Assembly: GCF_014645735.1 (NCBI RefSeq)
Contig: NZ_BMMH01000034.1
Span: forward strand, 1 to 45,410
Reading direction: 5' to 3'
Length of the DNA: 45,410 nt
Source of the DNA: Nocardia jinanensis
GTDB taxonomy: Bacteria; Actinomycetota; Actinomycetes; Mycobacteriales; Mycobacteriaceae
Under the pieces are notes generated by a model, which saw only the letters and a list, made by a program, of their open reading frames with translations, was not told the origin of the DNA and did not search any database. Position 1 is the stretch's first letter. Every line of letters starts with the position of its first letter. Made by a program: the position numbers and the translations under genes. Below are positions 9,610-17,418 of this stretch, one piece after another.

Positions 9610-9725
9610 CAACGACCGTTGTACCCGCAGGCGGCGGAAATACCTGCTCCTGGTTCAGGTTGCCTGCACAGGGTATATTCGGGACGGCAGATATCATGAA
9701 TCCGGCGCGCGAGGTGAACGAGTGA
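9606..9725 (+). CDS. Candidate 39-aa peptide gene coupled at both ends
   Basis: GTG 9606 overlaps the TGA of the kinase gene (GTGA), and its own TGA at 9723-9725 overlaps the GTG of the next gene, again as GTGA. The frame between is fully open and encodes 39 residues: a Thr/Val start, a GGGN turn, one Cys (residue 14) in CSWFRLPAQG, and a charged tail ending AREVNE. It matches no family I know. About two-thirds of its third codon positions are G or C. Paired 4-nt overlaps are characteristic of translationally coupled genes and unlikely to occur twice by chance. Possible roles are kinase substrate, small regulatory subunit or signal peptide; none is shown. Confidence 0.5.
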   Translation: MTTTVVPAGGGNTCSWFRLPAQGIFGTADIMNPAREVNE

Positions 9726-9991
9726 CCGCTGGTTTGCGTGTGATAAGCCTCCACGCGGTCACGGCTGGGAAAACAGTACGGGCCGCGGAATTCCGCTGGT
9801 CGCCGGGAAATGATGTCACGTTGACGGTTATGGATCCCCGGTGGGGAAGTCTCGCTCAGCACTACTATGACCACGGTGTTCCCGACCGCGCTTCCCTGAC
9901 GGCGGTGGACCGTGCGGCCGGAGCCGAATTCATGTCGGCCCTGGCAAGATTGCAGTTGGGAAGCTACTGCCACCTGATCGTCGAGAAATAA
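9722..9991 (+). CDS. Small protein of unknown function, third gene of the kinase operon
   Basis: 89 aa from GTG 9722, preceded by GAGGTGA at 9711-9717. An in-frame TTG at 9587 would give 134 aa but lies inside the kinase gene without a ribosome site, so I reject it. The protein looks beta-rich at the N terminus (RVISLHAV, AEFRWSPGNDVTLTVMD) and helical at the C terminus (AEFMSALARLQLGSY). There is no signal peptide. It shares the lower GC content of the kinase gene. It could be a partner or inhibitor of the kinase; that is inference from gene order only. Confidence 0.6.
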   Translation: MTAGLRVISLHAVTAGKTVRAAEFRWSPGNDVTLTVMDPRWGSLAQHYYDHGVPDRASLTAVDRAAGAEFMSALARLQLGSYCHLIVEK

Positions 9992-10029
9992 CGGAGCGCG
10001 GCAGCGGTTCGGATCTCGGTGACCGGTGT

Positions 10030-10072
10030 CGGTCCGGATGGCGTCCGGACCGAACGATCTGCATCGTGCAGC
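10030..10072. terminator. Tandem hairpins between convergent kinase operon and mscL
   Basis: CGGTCCGGA (10030-10038) pairs perfectly with TCCGGACCG (10044-10052) around a 5-nt loop. It is followed by CTGCA-tcg-TGCAG at about 10059-10071. No U-tract. Located 39 nt after the last gene of the kinase operon and 60-80 nt beyond the mscL stop, it can end both transcripts. Confidence 0.55.
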
Positions 10073-10133
10073 ACGGTGGCCGGTCCGAAGCATACGACGC
10101 ATGATCCGAATAAGGGGTGAGCGCTCCCCGGAC

Positions 10134-10577
10134 TCAGGAGGAATGCACCTGCTCGGTGTCCCGCTTACCGAGTTCGGGGCGCCCGGCGCGTTCGGCGAGC
10201 AGATCGCGGATCTCGGTGAGCAGCGCGATATCGGCCGGAGTGGACGGTTCGGCCGCCACATTGTTCTTCGCGTAGAAGCGCTTCTGCATGGTTTTCATCG
10301 GCAGGATGAGGGCGAAATACAACACCGCCGCGACCATGACGAAATCGATGGCGGCGCTGATGATCGGGCCGAGCGCGATGAAGGTCGCGGGTTTGCCGGC
10401 CACCAGGGTGACGCCGAAGCCGAACTGACCGCTCCCACCGAGAACTGCCAGCAACGGTTCCACCACGCCCTTGGTGACCGAGCTCACGATCGCGGTGAAC
10501 GCGGTGCCCATCACGACCGCGACGGCCAGATCGATGACGTTCCCGCGCATGAGGAAGTCTTTGAAACCTTTTAGCAT
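10134..10577 (-). CDS. mscL: Large-conductance mechanosensitive channel
   Basis: 147 aa, normal length for MscL, the homopentameric channel that opens under membrane tension to release solutes during osmotic downshock. The N-terminal LKGFKDFLMRGNVIDLAVAVVMG is the classic S1/TM1 signature with the pore-lining VAVVMG; TM2 is IISAAIDFVMVAAVLYFALI, followed by a charged C-terminal helix. The start at 10577 has GGAGTGG just upstream. The in-frame extension further upstream is not similar to MscL. Monocistronic. Confidence 0.96.
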   Translation of the reverse strand: MLKGFKDFLMRGNVIDLAVAVVMGTAFTAIVSSVTKGVVEPLLAVLGGSGQFGFGVTLVAGKPATFIALGPIISAAIDFVMVAAVLYFALILPMKTMQKRFYAKNNVAAEPSTPADIALLTEIRDLLAERAGRPELGKRDTEQVHSS

Positions 10578-10840
10578 CAACCCACTCCGTATCGAACGCT
10601 GCTGTTCACCGCCGGTCCCGGACTCGGCCGATGAGCGGTATCGCCGCGATCGGGGTCCCGGCGCTACACCGCAGGTGATAGTGGCAGCCACGCTTTCCCC
10701 GCGCAAACCGGCAGCGATCCGGTAGGTCGCCCGGACGGCCCGGACCTCCGCTGTGACCGGGTGCACTGTGATCGGCGCCCCACCCCGTCACGGGCTAGGG
10801 TCGAGTCGACGGGGGGACATTTACCGAGCAGGAGGAACCC

Positions 10841-11197
10841 TTGACATCGTCGACACTGCTGGGCCGGGCGGTCCGGGGCATCAATACCGGCGTGGTCGCC
10901 CTGCTCGACATCCCGGTGCTGGGGCCGTTGCTGGGCAAGGGCTTCGTGGAGGTCGAGTACGTGGGCCGCCGGTCGGGGCGGACCTTCCGGACCCCGGTCA
11001 ACTATCTGAAGAAGGACGGCGGCCTGGTGATCGGTGTCGCCATGCCCGACAAGAAGAGCTGGTGGCGGAACTTCTTGGGGGAGGGCGCCCCGATCCTGCT
11101 GCACTTCCGCGAGGGCGACCGGCGCGGACACGCGACTGCCCGGCGCGATGAGAAGGGCAGGGTCACAGTGCAGGTCCGGCTCGACGATCCGAGCTGA
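10841..11197 (+). CDS. Deazaflavin (F420)-dependent nitroreductase-family protein, short form
   Basis: 118 aa. The VEVEYVGRRSGRTFRTPVNYLKKDGGLVIGVAMPDKKSWWRN stretch matches the split-beta-barrel Ddn/FDOR family of F420-dependent oxidoreductases common in mycolata; here it is written with residue gaps only in the sense that the core covers residues 36-78. The protein is shorter than the classic Ddn (about 150 aa) and starts with a helical segment that may touch membrane. The TTG start has an AGGAGGAA ribosome site at 10829-10836, so the start is firm. Substrate unknown. Monocistronic. Confidence 0.8.
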   Translation: MTSSTLLGRAVRGINTGVVALLDIPVLGPLLGKGFVEVEYVGRRSGRTFRTPVNYLKKDGGLVIGVAMPDKKSWWRNFLGEGAPILLHFREGDRRGHATARRDEKGRVTVQVRLDDPS

Positions 11198-11281
11198 TCG
11201 CTCCGTACGCACCCGGCATCCGCCGGACCGCCGCCGCGGGCCGGTGCACGAAATAGGTGTGCGCCGGCGCGAGTGGGTCGC

Positions 11282-11465
11282 TACTCTCTGTTCCATGTCG
11301 AGCCCGGAGGCATCCAGAGCAGGGCTGTCGGTCATCCCCGTCAGCTCCTGAACCCTTGCTGTTCCCTACCGTGCCGAGTCCATCCGACCGGCACGGTGAT
11401 CCGGTGATCCCGGGCGCTGACCGGGGTGACGAGACGTTTCCTGTCTCTTCCACCTCGGAGTCTTC
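11282..11465 (+). promoter_or_regulatory. Leader attenuator of the chloramphenicol-exporter-like gene
   Basis: TACTCT (11282-11287) is a -10 box 7 nt before the ATG of an 18-codon leader peptide. The end of the leader coding region (11331-11345) can pair with 11416-11430 over 15 positions with one mismatch and one G-U. A perfect 8-bp hairpin is enclosed (11369-11376 with 11389-11396). Competing with the long pairing, 11425-11435 can pair with 11443-11454, just ahead of the ribosome site CGGAG (11456-11460). Mutually exclusive pairing around a leader peptide is the layout of antibiotic-induced attenuation, known for related cmr/cmlR genes of Rhodococcus and Streptomyces. Confidence 0.6.
11295..11351 (+). 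CDS. 18-aa leader peptide upstream of MFS exporter
   Basis: Eighteen codons from ATG 11295 to TGA 11349-11351, encoding a Ser/Ala-rich peptide ending VIPVSS. There is no ribosome site; the ATG is 7 nt after a -10 box, so it is probably translated leaderless. Its last five codons form one arm of the long RNA pairing described for the attenuator. Inferred role: ribosome stalling in the presence of drug frees the downstream ribosome site. Confidence 0.55.
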   Translation: MSSPEASRAGLSVIPVSS

Positions 11466-12647
11466 ATGCCCTTCGCTCTCTATCTGCTCGCCCTGGCGAT
11501 TTTCGCCATGGGTACCTCGGAATTCATGCTGGCCGGGCTGGTCCCGGATATCGCAGCCGATCTCGGTGTGGGTCTCGGTGCCACCGGTCTGCTGACCTCG
11601 GCGTTCGCGGTCGGAATGGTCGTGGGCGCACCGCTTATGGCCGGTCTCGCCCGGAACTGGCCGATGCGGTCGAGCCTGCTGGGATTCCTGCTCCTGTTCC
11701 TGGCCGCGCATATCATCGGCGCCGTAACCGACAGCTTCGCCTTCCTGGTGGCCACCCGGGTTGTGGCGGCCGTCGCGAATGCCGGCTTTCTCGCGGTCGG
11801 GCTGACCGCGGCCACCTCGCTCGTTCCGGCCGGGAACAAAGGGCGGGCACTGGCGGTCCTGCTGGCCGGCACCGCCGTGGCCACCGTCGCGGGGGTACCC
11901 GGCGGGGCGCTGCTCGGCGCGGTGCTCGGCTGGCGGGCCACGTTCTGGGCGATCGCGGTGCTCTGCCTGCCGGTGGCGGCGGGGGTACTCGCCGGGATTC
12001 CGGAACGCTCGCGGGGAACCGATACTGTCGCGCGTCCGCACCTCAGCCGTGAACTCGCACAGTTGCGACACCCGCGGCTCCTCGCGGTGATGCTGCTGGG
12101 AGCCCTCGTGAACGCCGCCACTTTCGGTAGTTTCACCTTCCTCGCGCCGCTGGTGACCGGGACCGCCGGGCTCGCCCCGCTCTGGGTGCCGGTGGTGCTC
12201 GTCCTGTTCGGTGCGGGTTCCTTCGCGGGGGTGACGGTCGCCGGGCGATTGTCCGACAGCCGCGCCGGGACGGTGATCGCGGTAGCGGGACCGCTGCTGT
12301 GTGGTGGGTGGTTCGCTCTCGCGGCGACGGCCGACTGTCCCGGCGCCCTGTTCACCCTGGTGTGTATCCAAGGTGCGTTGTCTTTCGCGGTCGGGAGCAC
12401 CGTGATCACGCGGGTCCTCTACGAGGCCGCGGAGGCTCCGACCATGGCGGGCTCCTATGCGACCGCGGCACTGAATCTCGGCGCCGCGGTGGGACCGGTG
12501 GTGGCGGCCTTCGCCCTGGACACCGGAGCGGGCGAGCGGGGGCCGGTATGGCTGAGTGGTGCCCTGGTGGCGGTGGCGCTGCTGCTCGCAGCGAAGGTTC
12601 GCGCTGTTCTCACTGCGAGCCCGGTCCCGATAGCAGCCGATGGGTAG
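11466..12647 (+). CDS. MFS exporter of the Cmx/CmlR chloramphenicol-efflux type (DHA1)
   Basis: 393 aa with 12 hydrophobic segments. The first residues, MPFALYLLALAIFAMGTSEFM, match the start of the actinobacterial Cmx/Cmr/CmlR chloramphenicol exporters closely; the PGGALLGAVLGWRATFW segment is the TM5 motif C region. It should pump phenicols or a related compound out in exchange for protons. The ATG at 11466 has CGGAG at 11456-11460. The upstream leader peptide and RNA structure point to drug-inducible expression. Other AraJ-like sugar or arabinose exporters are the alternative, less likely given the N-terminal match and the leader. Written in full, the N-terminal motif runs over residues 1-21. 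Confidence 0.82.
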   Translation: MPFALYLLALAIFAMGTSEFMLAGLVPDIAADLGVGLGATGLLTSAFAVGMVVGAPLMAGLARNWPMRSSLLGFLLLFLAAHIIGAVTDSFAFLVATRVVAAVANAGFLAVGLTAATSLVPAGNKGRALAVLLAGTAVATVAGVPGGALLGAVLGWRATFWAIAVLCLPVAAGVLAGIPERSRGTDTVARPHLSRELAQLRHPRLLAVMLLGALVNAATFGSFTFLAPLVTGTAGLAPLWVPVVLVLFGAGSFAGVTVAGRLSDSRAGTVIAVAGPLLCGGWFALAATADCPGALFTLVCIQGALSFAVGSTVITRVLYEAAEAPTMAGSYATAALNLGAAVGPVVAAFALDTGAGERGPVWLSGALVAVALLLAAKVRAVLTASPVPIAADG

Positions 12648-12824
12648 TTTCCCCGTCCGCCGGAGACCGGTGGCCGTGGCGGATCCCTTGCCGGCGATGC
12701 GTATTCGACCCGGTCGGCCAGGATTGCGGCGCGGTGAACAGCAGGTGGTGTAAACGCGACGTAACAGTGTCCAGAGTTCGACGACACGCGACCTGAACCG
12801 GTGTGCCGACTCGGTCCGGACCGC

Positions 12825-12830
12825 TAACCT
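12825..12830 (+). promoter_or_regulatory. -10 box of the GNAT gene
   Basis: TAACCT at 12825-12830 predicts transcription from about 12837, giving a 60-nt 5' region before ATG 12896. The 248-nt gap between the MFS stop and this gene contains no other gene that I can support; a small CCGCC/GGCGG stem just after the MFS stop may terminate it. Confidence 0.35.
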
Positions 12831-12895
12831 CGGCATCACCATGCGGAGTGGCCGAGTGGTGTGGCGCAACGGCCGAGGGTGATGGAGGTACCGGC

Positions 12896-13468
12896 ATGGG
12901 TACACCGTCGGCGATCGATATGCGGGCCCGCGGCCCGCAGTTGTATCACGTGCACCAGGACCATCCGCTGGCCGTCGCGCTGCTCGCGGAACTCGCCATC
13001 GACTACAGCATCCGATACGGCGGCACCGCCGGTGCGATCCACCGGCGGCTCCGGGACTGCCCGGCTGCCGATTTCGCCGCCCCCGACGGTGATCTGCTGG
13101 TGCTGGTGGACCACGGCGGCCCGGTCGCGGGCGGTGGTTTCTGTCGTATCGATGCGACGACCGCCGAACTGAACCGTGTGTGGACCGCGCGTGAGCATCG
13201 CCGGCGCGGACTGGCGACCCGGGTGCTCGCCGAACTGGAGGCGGAGATGATCCGGCTCGGCTATCGGCAGGTATCCGCGACCGCCGGAGACCGTCGGCCC
13301 GAGGCCCGGGCGTTCTACACGGCGGCGGGGTTCACCGAGGTGGTTTCCGGTGCCGCCCGGCTCTTTCGGTTCGAGAAGGTGCTGGGCGTCGGTGCGGGAC
13401 CCTGCGGGGCGACGCCGCCCGGCGCGGCCGTCGAGGTCCGGGGCCGTCGTCGTCGTCGGCACCGCTGA
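12896..13468 (+). CDS. GNAT-family N-acetyltransferase
   Basis: 190 aa. The acetyl-CoA-binding motif A is visible as LNRVWTAREHRRRGLATRVL (R/Q-x-x-G-x-A type), followed by the motif B region ARAFYTAAGFTEV. Residues 1-60 form the substrate side, and the C terminus is Arg-rich (RGRRRRRHR) and probably disordered. The acceptor is unknown. ATG 12896 has GGAGGT (12884-12889) and is preferred to an in-frame ATG at 12803. A 13-codon upstream frame (12841-12882) ends directly before the ribosome site. Confidence 0.82.
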   Translation: MGTPSAIDMRARGPQLYHVHQDHPLAVALLAELAIDYSIRYGGTAGAIHRRLRDCPAADFAAPDGDLLVLVDHGGPVAGGGFCRIDATTAELNRVWTAREHRRRGLATRVLAELEAEMIRLGYRQVSATAGDRRPEARAFYTAAGFTEVVSGAARLFRFEKVLGVGAGPCGATPPGAAVEVRGRRRRRHR

Positions 13469-13484
13469 GTCTTCGGCACGGCTG

Positions 13485-13508
13485 GGTCGTAACCACGTGG
13501 TCACGACC
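13485..13508. terminator. Long inverted repeat after the GNAT gene
   Basis: GGTCGT-A-ACCAC / GTGGT-C-ACGACC is a 24-nt inverted repeat with a single A-C mismatch, centred on the palindrome ACCACGTGGT. It lies 17 nt after the GNAT stop. It fits a terminator hairpin, though a protein-binding site is also possible. Confidence 0.45.
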
Positions 13509-13577
13509 TCGGTCTTCGACTCCGGCGTCGGTATCGTGATCCACCGGCCGCGGTGACGGCGGCCGGAAAGGACGCCC

Positions 13578-14258
13578 ATGCTCGCCTCCGTACTCTTCGC
13601 GGTGCTCGCCGCCGGACAACTGGCCCTCGCGGCCCGGTGCGTCCTTCGAATCCGGCGGACCGGCGACGGGCTGCCGATCGTGCCCGCGATGGTGTGCGCC
13701 GCGTTGGCCTATGACAACGCGGTGCTCGCGGCGGGCCGCTGGATCGGTGCGGGCGCCACCTTGGAGGGATGGTCGGCACCTCGTTTCGTGGCGCATATCG
13801 TGCTCACGCCACTGCTGATGCCGTGGGCGTGCGCCGCCGCGGTCCGGGCCGGGGTCGGCTGGTGCCGGGCCCGGTGGGTGCGGGCCGCGGTCTGGGCGGT
13901 GACGGCGGCGGTGATCGTGCTGGGGGTGCTCGGTGAACTGACCCCGCTCACGCTGGAGCCACGGGAATGGGCCGGCACCGTGCGCTATACGACCGCGCAC
14001 GCGTCGGCTGCCGGAGTGCTGCCGCCGGTCGTGACGGTGCTGGTGGTCCTTGTGGCGGCGGTCGCGGTGTGGCGGGCCCGGGGCTATCGACTGTGGACGG
14101 TGACCACCGTGATCATGACGGTGGTCTCGGCCGCGATGCCACCCATGCTGCTCACCAACTGCGCCGAACTGGTGTTCACCTCGGGCGTGGTCGCGACGGC
14201 GATATGGCTGTCGCAGCCGTCGCGGTCGTCCGGCAGCGGAGCCGCCGCGGCGCCTTGA
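13578..14258 (+). CDS. Integral membrane protein of unknown function (about 7 TM)
   Basis: 226 aa with roughly seven hydrophobic segments, starting with LASVLFAVLAAGQLALAARC and ending at an external or cytosolic Ser/Ala-rich tail. It belongs to a type often annotated only as conserved membrane protein in Nocardia. Short polar loops and no obvious catalytic residues are visible, apart from a few His and Asp residues within or near membrane segments. The start has GGAAAGGA upstream (13562-13569). Its TGA overlaps a TTG that could start the broken VOC gene (TTGA), hinting that the two were once coupled. Confidence 0.7.
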   Translation: MLASVLFAVLAAGQLALAARCVLRIRRTGDGLPIVPAMVCAALAYDNAVLAAGRWIGAGATLEGWSAPRFVAHIVLTPLLMPWACAAAVRAGVGWCRARWVRAAVWAVTAAVIVLGVLGELTPLTLEPREWAGTVRYTTAHASAAGVLPPVVTVLVVLVAAVAVWRARGYRLWTVTTVIMTVVSAAMPPMLLTNCAELVFTSGVVATAIWLSQPSRSSGSGAAAAP

Positions 14259-14472
14259 TCGCCGAGTCGGAACGGCGGCCGGTCACGGGCGCGCACGGCA
14301 CACTCATCTGCACCACGGAATCGGTCGACGAGACCTTCGCGCGGCTGCGTGACGCCGGGGTGCGGGTCACTCAGGAGCCCATCGACCAGGTGTACGACGT
14401 GCGGGATTGCGGATTCGCCGATCCGGGGGGGGGGGGGGGAATTTCCTGCGTTTCTCCCAGCCGCTGGGCTGA
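14255..14472 (+). pseudogene. VOC/glyoxalase-type gene frameshifted by a 15-G run
   Basis: From a TTG at 14255 the frame encodes a C-terminal VOC module: GTLICTTESVDETFARLRDAG, then TQEPIDQVYDVRDCGFADP. At 14425-14439 there are 15 consecutive G. After the run the VOC ending (NFLRFSQPLG and TGA 14470-14472) continues in another frame. With 7, 10, 13 or 16 G the two parts join as DP-(G)n-NF, the normal VOC motif; with 15 they do not. The N-terminal half of a normal VOC protein (about 120 aa) is missing. It is either a decayed remnant, a sequencing miscount or a slippage switch. Confidence 0.7.
14425..14439. repeat. Homopolymer of 15 G
   Basis: Fifteen G in a row inside a broken VOC-type reading frame; the longest single-base run I noticed in the window. 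Tracts of this kind slip during replication and are also prone to sequencing error. Confidence 0.95.
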
Positions 14473-14597
14473 GGGTCTCGCGAGGGGCGTCACCTGCGCT
14501 GATAGCGGAAGTTCGCGGCGTCCGGCGCATACGGGTTCGCCCGGCCCGTGTGCGTCGTCACAGCTACCGGCACGGTGGCCGTCCATACTGTCTGATC

Positions 14598-17399
14598 ATG
14601 GGCGATGCGCAGACCGCTGCAGGAAACGACGCGACCCAGCCGCTACGCGAGGATATCCGGTTCCTCGGTGGCGTACTCGGTGACACCATTCGCGACCATG
14701 AGGGCCCGGAGGTCTTCGACCTCGTCGAGCGGGTGCGGGTGGAGGCGTTCCGGGTCCGGCGCGAGGAGGTGGAGCGCAGTGCGGTCGGTGAGATGCTGAC
14801 CGGGGTAGACATCACGGTCGCGCTACCACTGATCCGGGCGTTCAGCTATTTCGTCCTGCTGGCCAATCTCGCCGAGGACATCCAGCGCGACCGCCGCCGC
14901 GCCGCTCACGAGGCGGCAGGGGAGGCGCCGCAGGATTCTTCCCTGGCAGCTACCTACCGGAAGCTGGACGCGGCGGCGGTGCCGGGGGAGCGGGTGGCCG
15001 AACTGCTGTCCGACGCGCTGGTGTCGCCGGTGATCACGGCACATCCCACGGAGACCCGGCGTCGGACGGTGTTCGATACGCAGAGTCGTATCACCGAACT
15101 GATGCGGCAGCGGCTGCGCGCCCCCGAGGCCGAACGGGAGACTCTGGAGATCGAGATCCGGCGGCAGGTGCTCACCCTCTGGCGCACGGCCTTGATCCGG
15201 CTGTCGCGGCTGCGCATCCAGGACGAGATAGCCGTCGGACTCCGGTACTACGAACTCACGCTGCTCGATGTCATACCCGCGATCAACGCCGGGGTGCGCG
15301 CGGCGCTGGGGTCGCGCTGGCCCGAGCAGCGGCTATTGCCGAAACCCCTGCTGCGACCCGGTTCGTGGATCGGCGGCGACCGGGACGGGAACCCGTATGT
15401 GACAGCGGAGGTGGTACGGACGGCTGCCAGCCAGGCCGCGGGGGTGGCGTTCGGGCGCTATCTGCGCGATCTGGTGCAGCTGGAGAAGACCCTGGCATTA
15501 TCGGCGCGGCTGGTTTCGGTGACTCCGGCGCTGGACGCGCTCGCCGATCGCGGCTACCCGGATCCGAGAACCTACGCCGACGAACCGTACCGGCGGGCGC
15601 TGTACGGCATCAGGGTGCGGCTCACCGAGACGGCCCGGCAGGCCGTCGCCGCGCTGGATCCGGCCGCGGCGGGTCCCTGGGAGTTCGAGTCCTACGGCGC
15701 GAGTGACCCGGACGGGGGCACTCCGTACCCGACGCCCCAAGACCTGCTCGACGACCTCGACGCGGTCGACGCCTCACTAAGGGCCGGTGGTGACGCGCTG
15801 CTGGCCGACGATCTTCTCGCCACGCTGCGATATTCGGTGGAAACCTTCGGATTCCATCTGCAGGGCCTGGATATGCGCCAGAATTCCGAAACCCATGAGC
15901 AGGTCGTCACCGAACTGCTGGCCTGGGCCGGAGTGCACCCGGACTACCCGAGCCTGCCCGAGCCCGAACGGGTCGAGCTGCTCACCCGGGAACTGCGTAC
16001 CCGTCGGCCCCTGCTGAGCCCGCGGGCGCGGCTCAGCGAACAGGCCGCCGAGGAACTGGGCATCGTACGCGCGGCCGCCGCCGTGGTGGCCGCGCTCGGT
16101 CCGGACGCGGTGCCCAACTACATCATCTCGATGTGTACTTCGGTCAGCGATCTGCTCGAAGCGGCGCTGTTGCTCAAAGAAGGCGGGCTGCTGGATCCGG
16201 GCGGCGCCGACAGCGGGCCCTCCTGCCCGGCCGGGATCGTCCCACTGTTCGAAACCATCGAGGATCTCGCGGCCGGGGCCTCGACACTGGCGGCGGCCCT
16301 GCGGGTGCCCGAGTACCGGGAACTGGTGGCCGCCCGCGGTATGCGTCAGGAGGTGATGCTCGGCTACTCCGATTCGAACAAGGACGGCGGTTATCTGGCC
16401 GCGAACTGGGCGCTGTACCGCGCCGAACTCGATCTGGTCGAACTGGCGCGCGAACACGGGATCCGGCTGCGGCTCTTCCACGGTCGCGGCGGTACCGTCG
16501 GGCGCGGTGGGGGCCGCAGCTACGACGCGATCCTCGCCCAGCCCGCGGGTGCTGTGCGGGGTGCGTTACGACTCACCGAACAGGGCGAGGTCATCGCGGC
16601 GAAATACGCCGAACGCGGTTCGGCGCATCGCAACCTCGAATCGCTCATCGCGGGCACCCTCGAATCGACACTGCTGGATGTCGAGGGCTTGGGTGCCGAC
16701 GCCGAACCGTCCTACGCGCTCATGGACGAACTGGCGGCCCGGGCCCGCGCCGCGTACTCCCAGCTGGTGCACGAAACTCCCGGGTTCGTGGAGTACTTCC
16801 GGCAGTCGACCCCGGTCGCCGAGGTGGGCGATCTCAATATCGGCAGCCGTCCCGCGTCCCGTAAACCCACCAACTCGGTCTCCGATCTGCGGGCGATCCC
16901 GTGGGTGATGTCGTGGAGCCAGGCCCGGGTGATGCTGCCCGGCTGGTACGGCACCGGTACCGCGCTCGAGGAATGGATCGACGGCGACCCGGAGCGGCTC
17001 GCCCGGCTCTCGGATCTGTACCGGCGGTGGCCGTTCTTCCGCACCGTCCTGTCGAATCTCGCGCAGGTGATGGCCAAGAGCGATCTCGATATCGCCGCCC
17101 GCTACGCCGAACTGGTCGACGATATCGATCTGCGGAAACGTATCTTCGCGATGATCGAGCGCGAGCACGCCCGGACCGTGGCTGTGCACGCCGCCATCAC
17201 CGGCAACGACCATCTGCTGGCCGACAATCCGTCGCTGGCGGAATCCATTCGCAACCGGTTCCCGTACCTGGAACCGTTGAACCAGATGCAGGTCGAACTC
17301 CTGCGCCGGTTGCGTGCCGGGGACGATTCCGAACTGGTCAAACGCGGCATCCTGCTCACTATGAACGGATTGGCCACCGCACTGCGCAACTCGGGGTAG
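14598..17399 (+). CDS. ppc: Phosphoenolpyruvate carboxylase
   Basis: 933 aa, full length. Catalyses PEP + bicarbonate to oxaloacetate + phosphate, the anaplerotic feed of the TCA cycle that also supplies aspartate for arginine synthesis. Signatures: TAHPTETRRR with catalytic His149, GGDRDGNP, LGYSDSNKDGG, and the glycine loop FHGRGGTVGRGGG; the C terminus ends in the typical ATALRNSG. ATG 14598 is chosen because the family begins here; there is no ribosome site, but CATACT (14584-14589) is a -10 box 8 nt before it, so translation is probably leaderless. Monocistronic or read with the next gene 19 nt downstream. Confidence 0.97.
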   Translation: MGDAQTAAGNDATQPLREDIRFLGGVLGDTIRDHEGPEVFDLVERVRVEAFRVRREEVERSAVGEMLTGVDITVALPLIRAFSYFVLLANLAEDIQRDRRRAAHEAAGEAPQDSSLAATYRKLDAAAVPGERVAELLSDALVSPVITAHPTETRRRTVFDTQSRITELMRQRLRAPEAERETLEIEIRRQVLTLWRTALIRLSRLRIQDEIAVGLRYYELTLLDVIPAINAGVRAALGSRWPEQRLLPKPLLRPGSWIGGDRDGNPYVTAEVVRTAASQAAGVAFGRYLRDLVQLEKTLALSARLVSVTPALDALADRGYPDPRTYADEPYRRALYGIRVRLTETARQAVAALDPAAAGPWEFESYGASDPDGGTPYPTPQDLLDDLDAVDASLRAGGDALLADDLLATLRYSVETFGFHLQGLDMRQNSETHEQVVTELLAWAGVHPDYPSLPEPERVELLTRELRTRRPLLSPRARLSEQAAEELGIVRAAAAVVAALGPDAVPNYIISMCTSVSDLLEAALLLKEGGLLDPGGADSGPSCPAGIVPLFETIEDLAAGASTLAAALRVPEYRELVAARGMRQEVMLGYSDSNKDGGYLAANWALYRAELDLVELAREHGIRLRLFHGRGGTVGRGGGRSYDAILAQPAGAVRGALRLTEQGEVIAAKYAERGSAHRNLESLIAGTLESTLLDVEGLGADAEPSYALMDELAARARAAYSQLVHETPGFVEYFRQSTPVAEVGDLNIGSRPASRKPTNSVSDLRAIPWVMSWSQARVMLPGWYGTGTALEEWIDGDPERLARLSDLYRRWPFFRTVLSNLAQVMAKSDLDIAARYAELVDDIDLRKRIFAMIEREHARTVAVHAAITGNDHLLADNPSLAESIRNRFPYLEPLNQMQVELLRRLRAGDDSELVKRGILLTMNGLATALRNSG

Positions 17400-17405
17400 A
17401 AGTCG

Positions 17406-17411
17406 TACCGT
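17406..17411 (+). promoter_or_regulatory. Leaderless promoter -10 box
   Basis: TACCGT at 17406-17411, 7 nt before ATG 17419, in the 19-nt gap after ppc. The spacing predicts that the transcript starts at the ATG. Confidence 0.4.
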
Positions 17412-17418
17412 CGCGTGT

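Noticed and set aside
9587..9721. N-terminal extension of the 89-aa gene
   Set aside because: It lies inside the kinase gene, starts at a TTG without ribosome site, and the GTG at 9722 has one.
13445..13458. Short GTC triplet repeat at the end of the GNAT gene
   Set aside because: It encodes part of the Arg-rich tail and is too short to suggest an unstable repeat.
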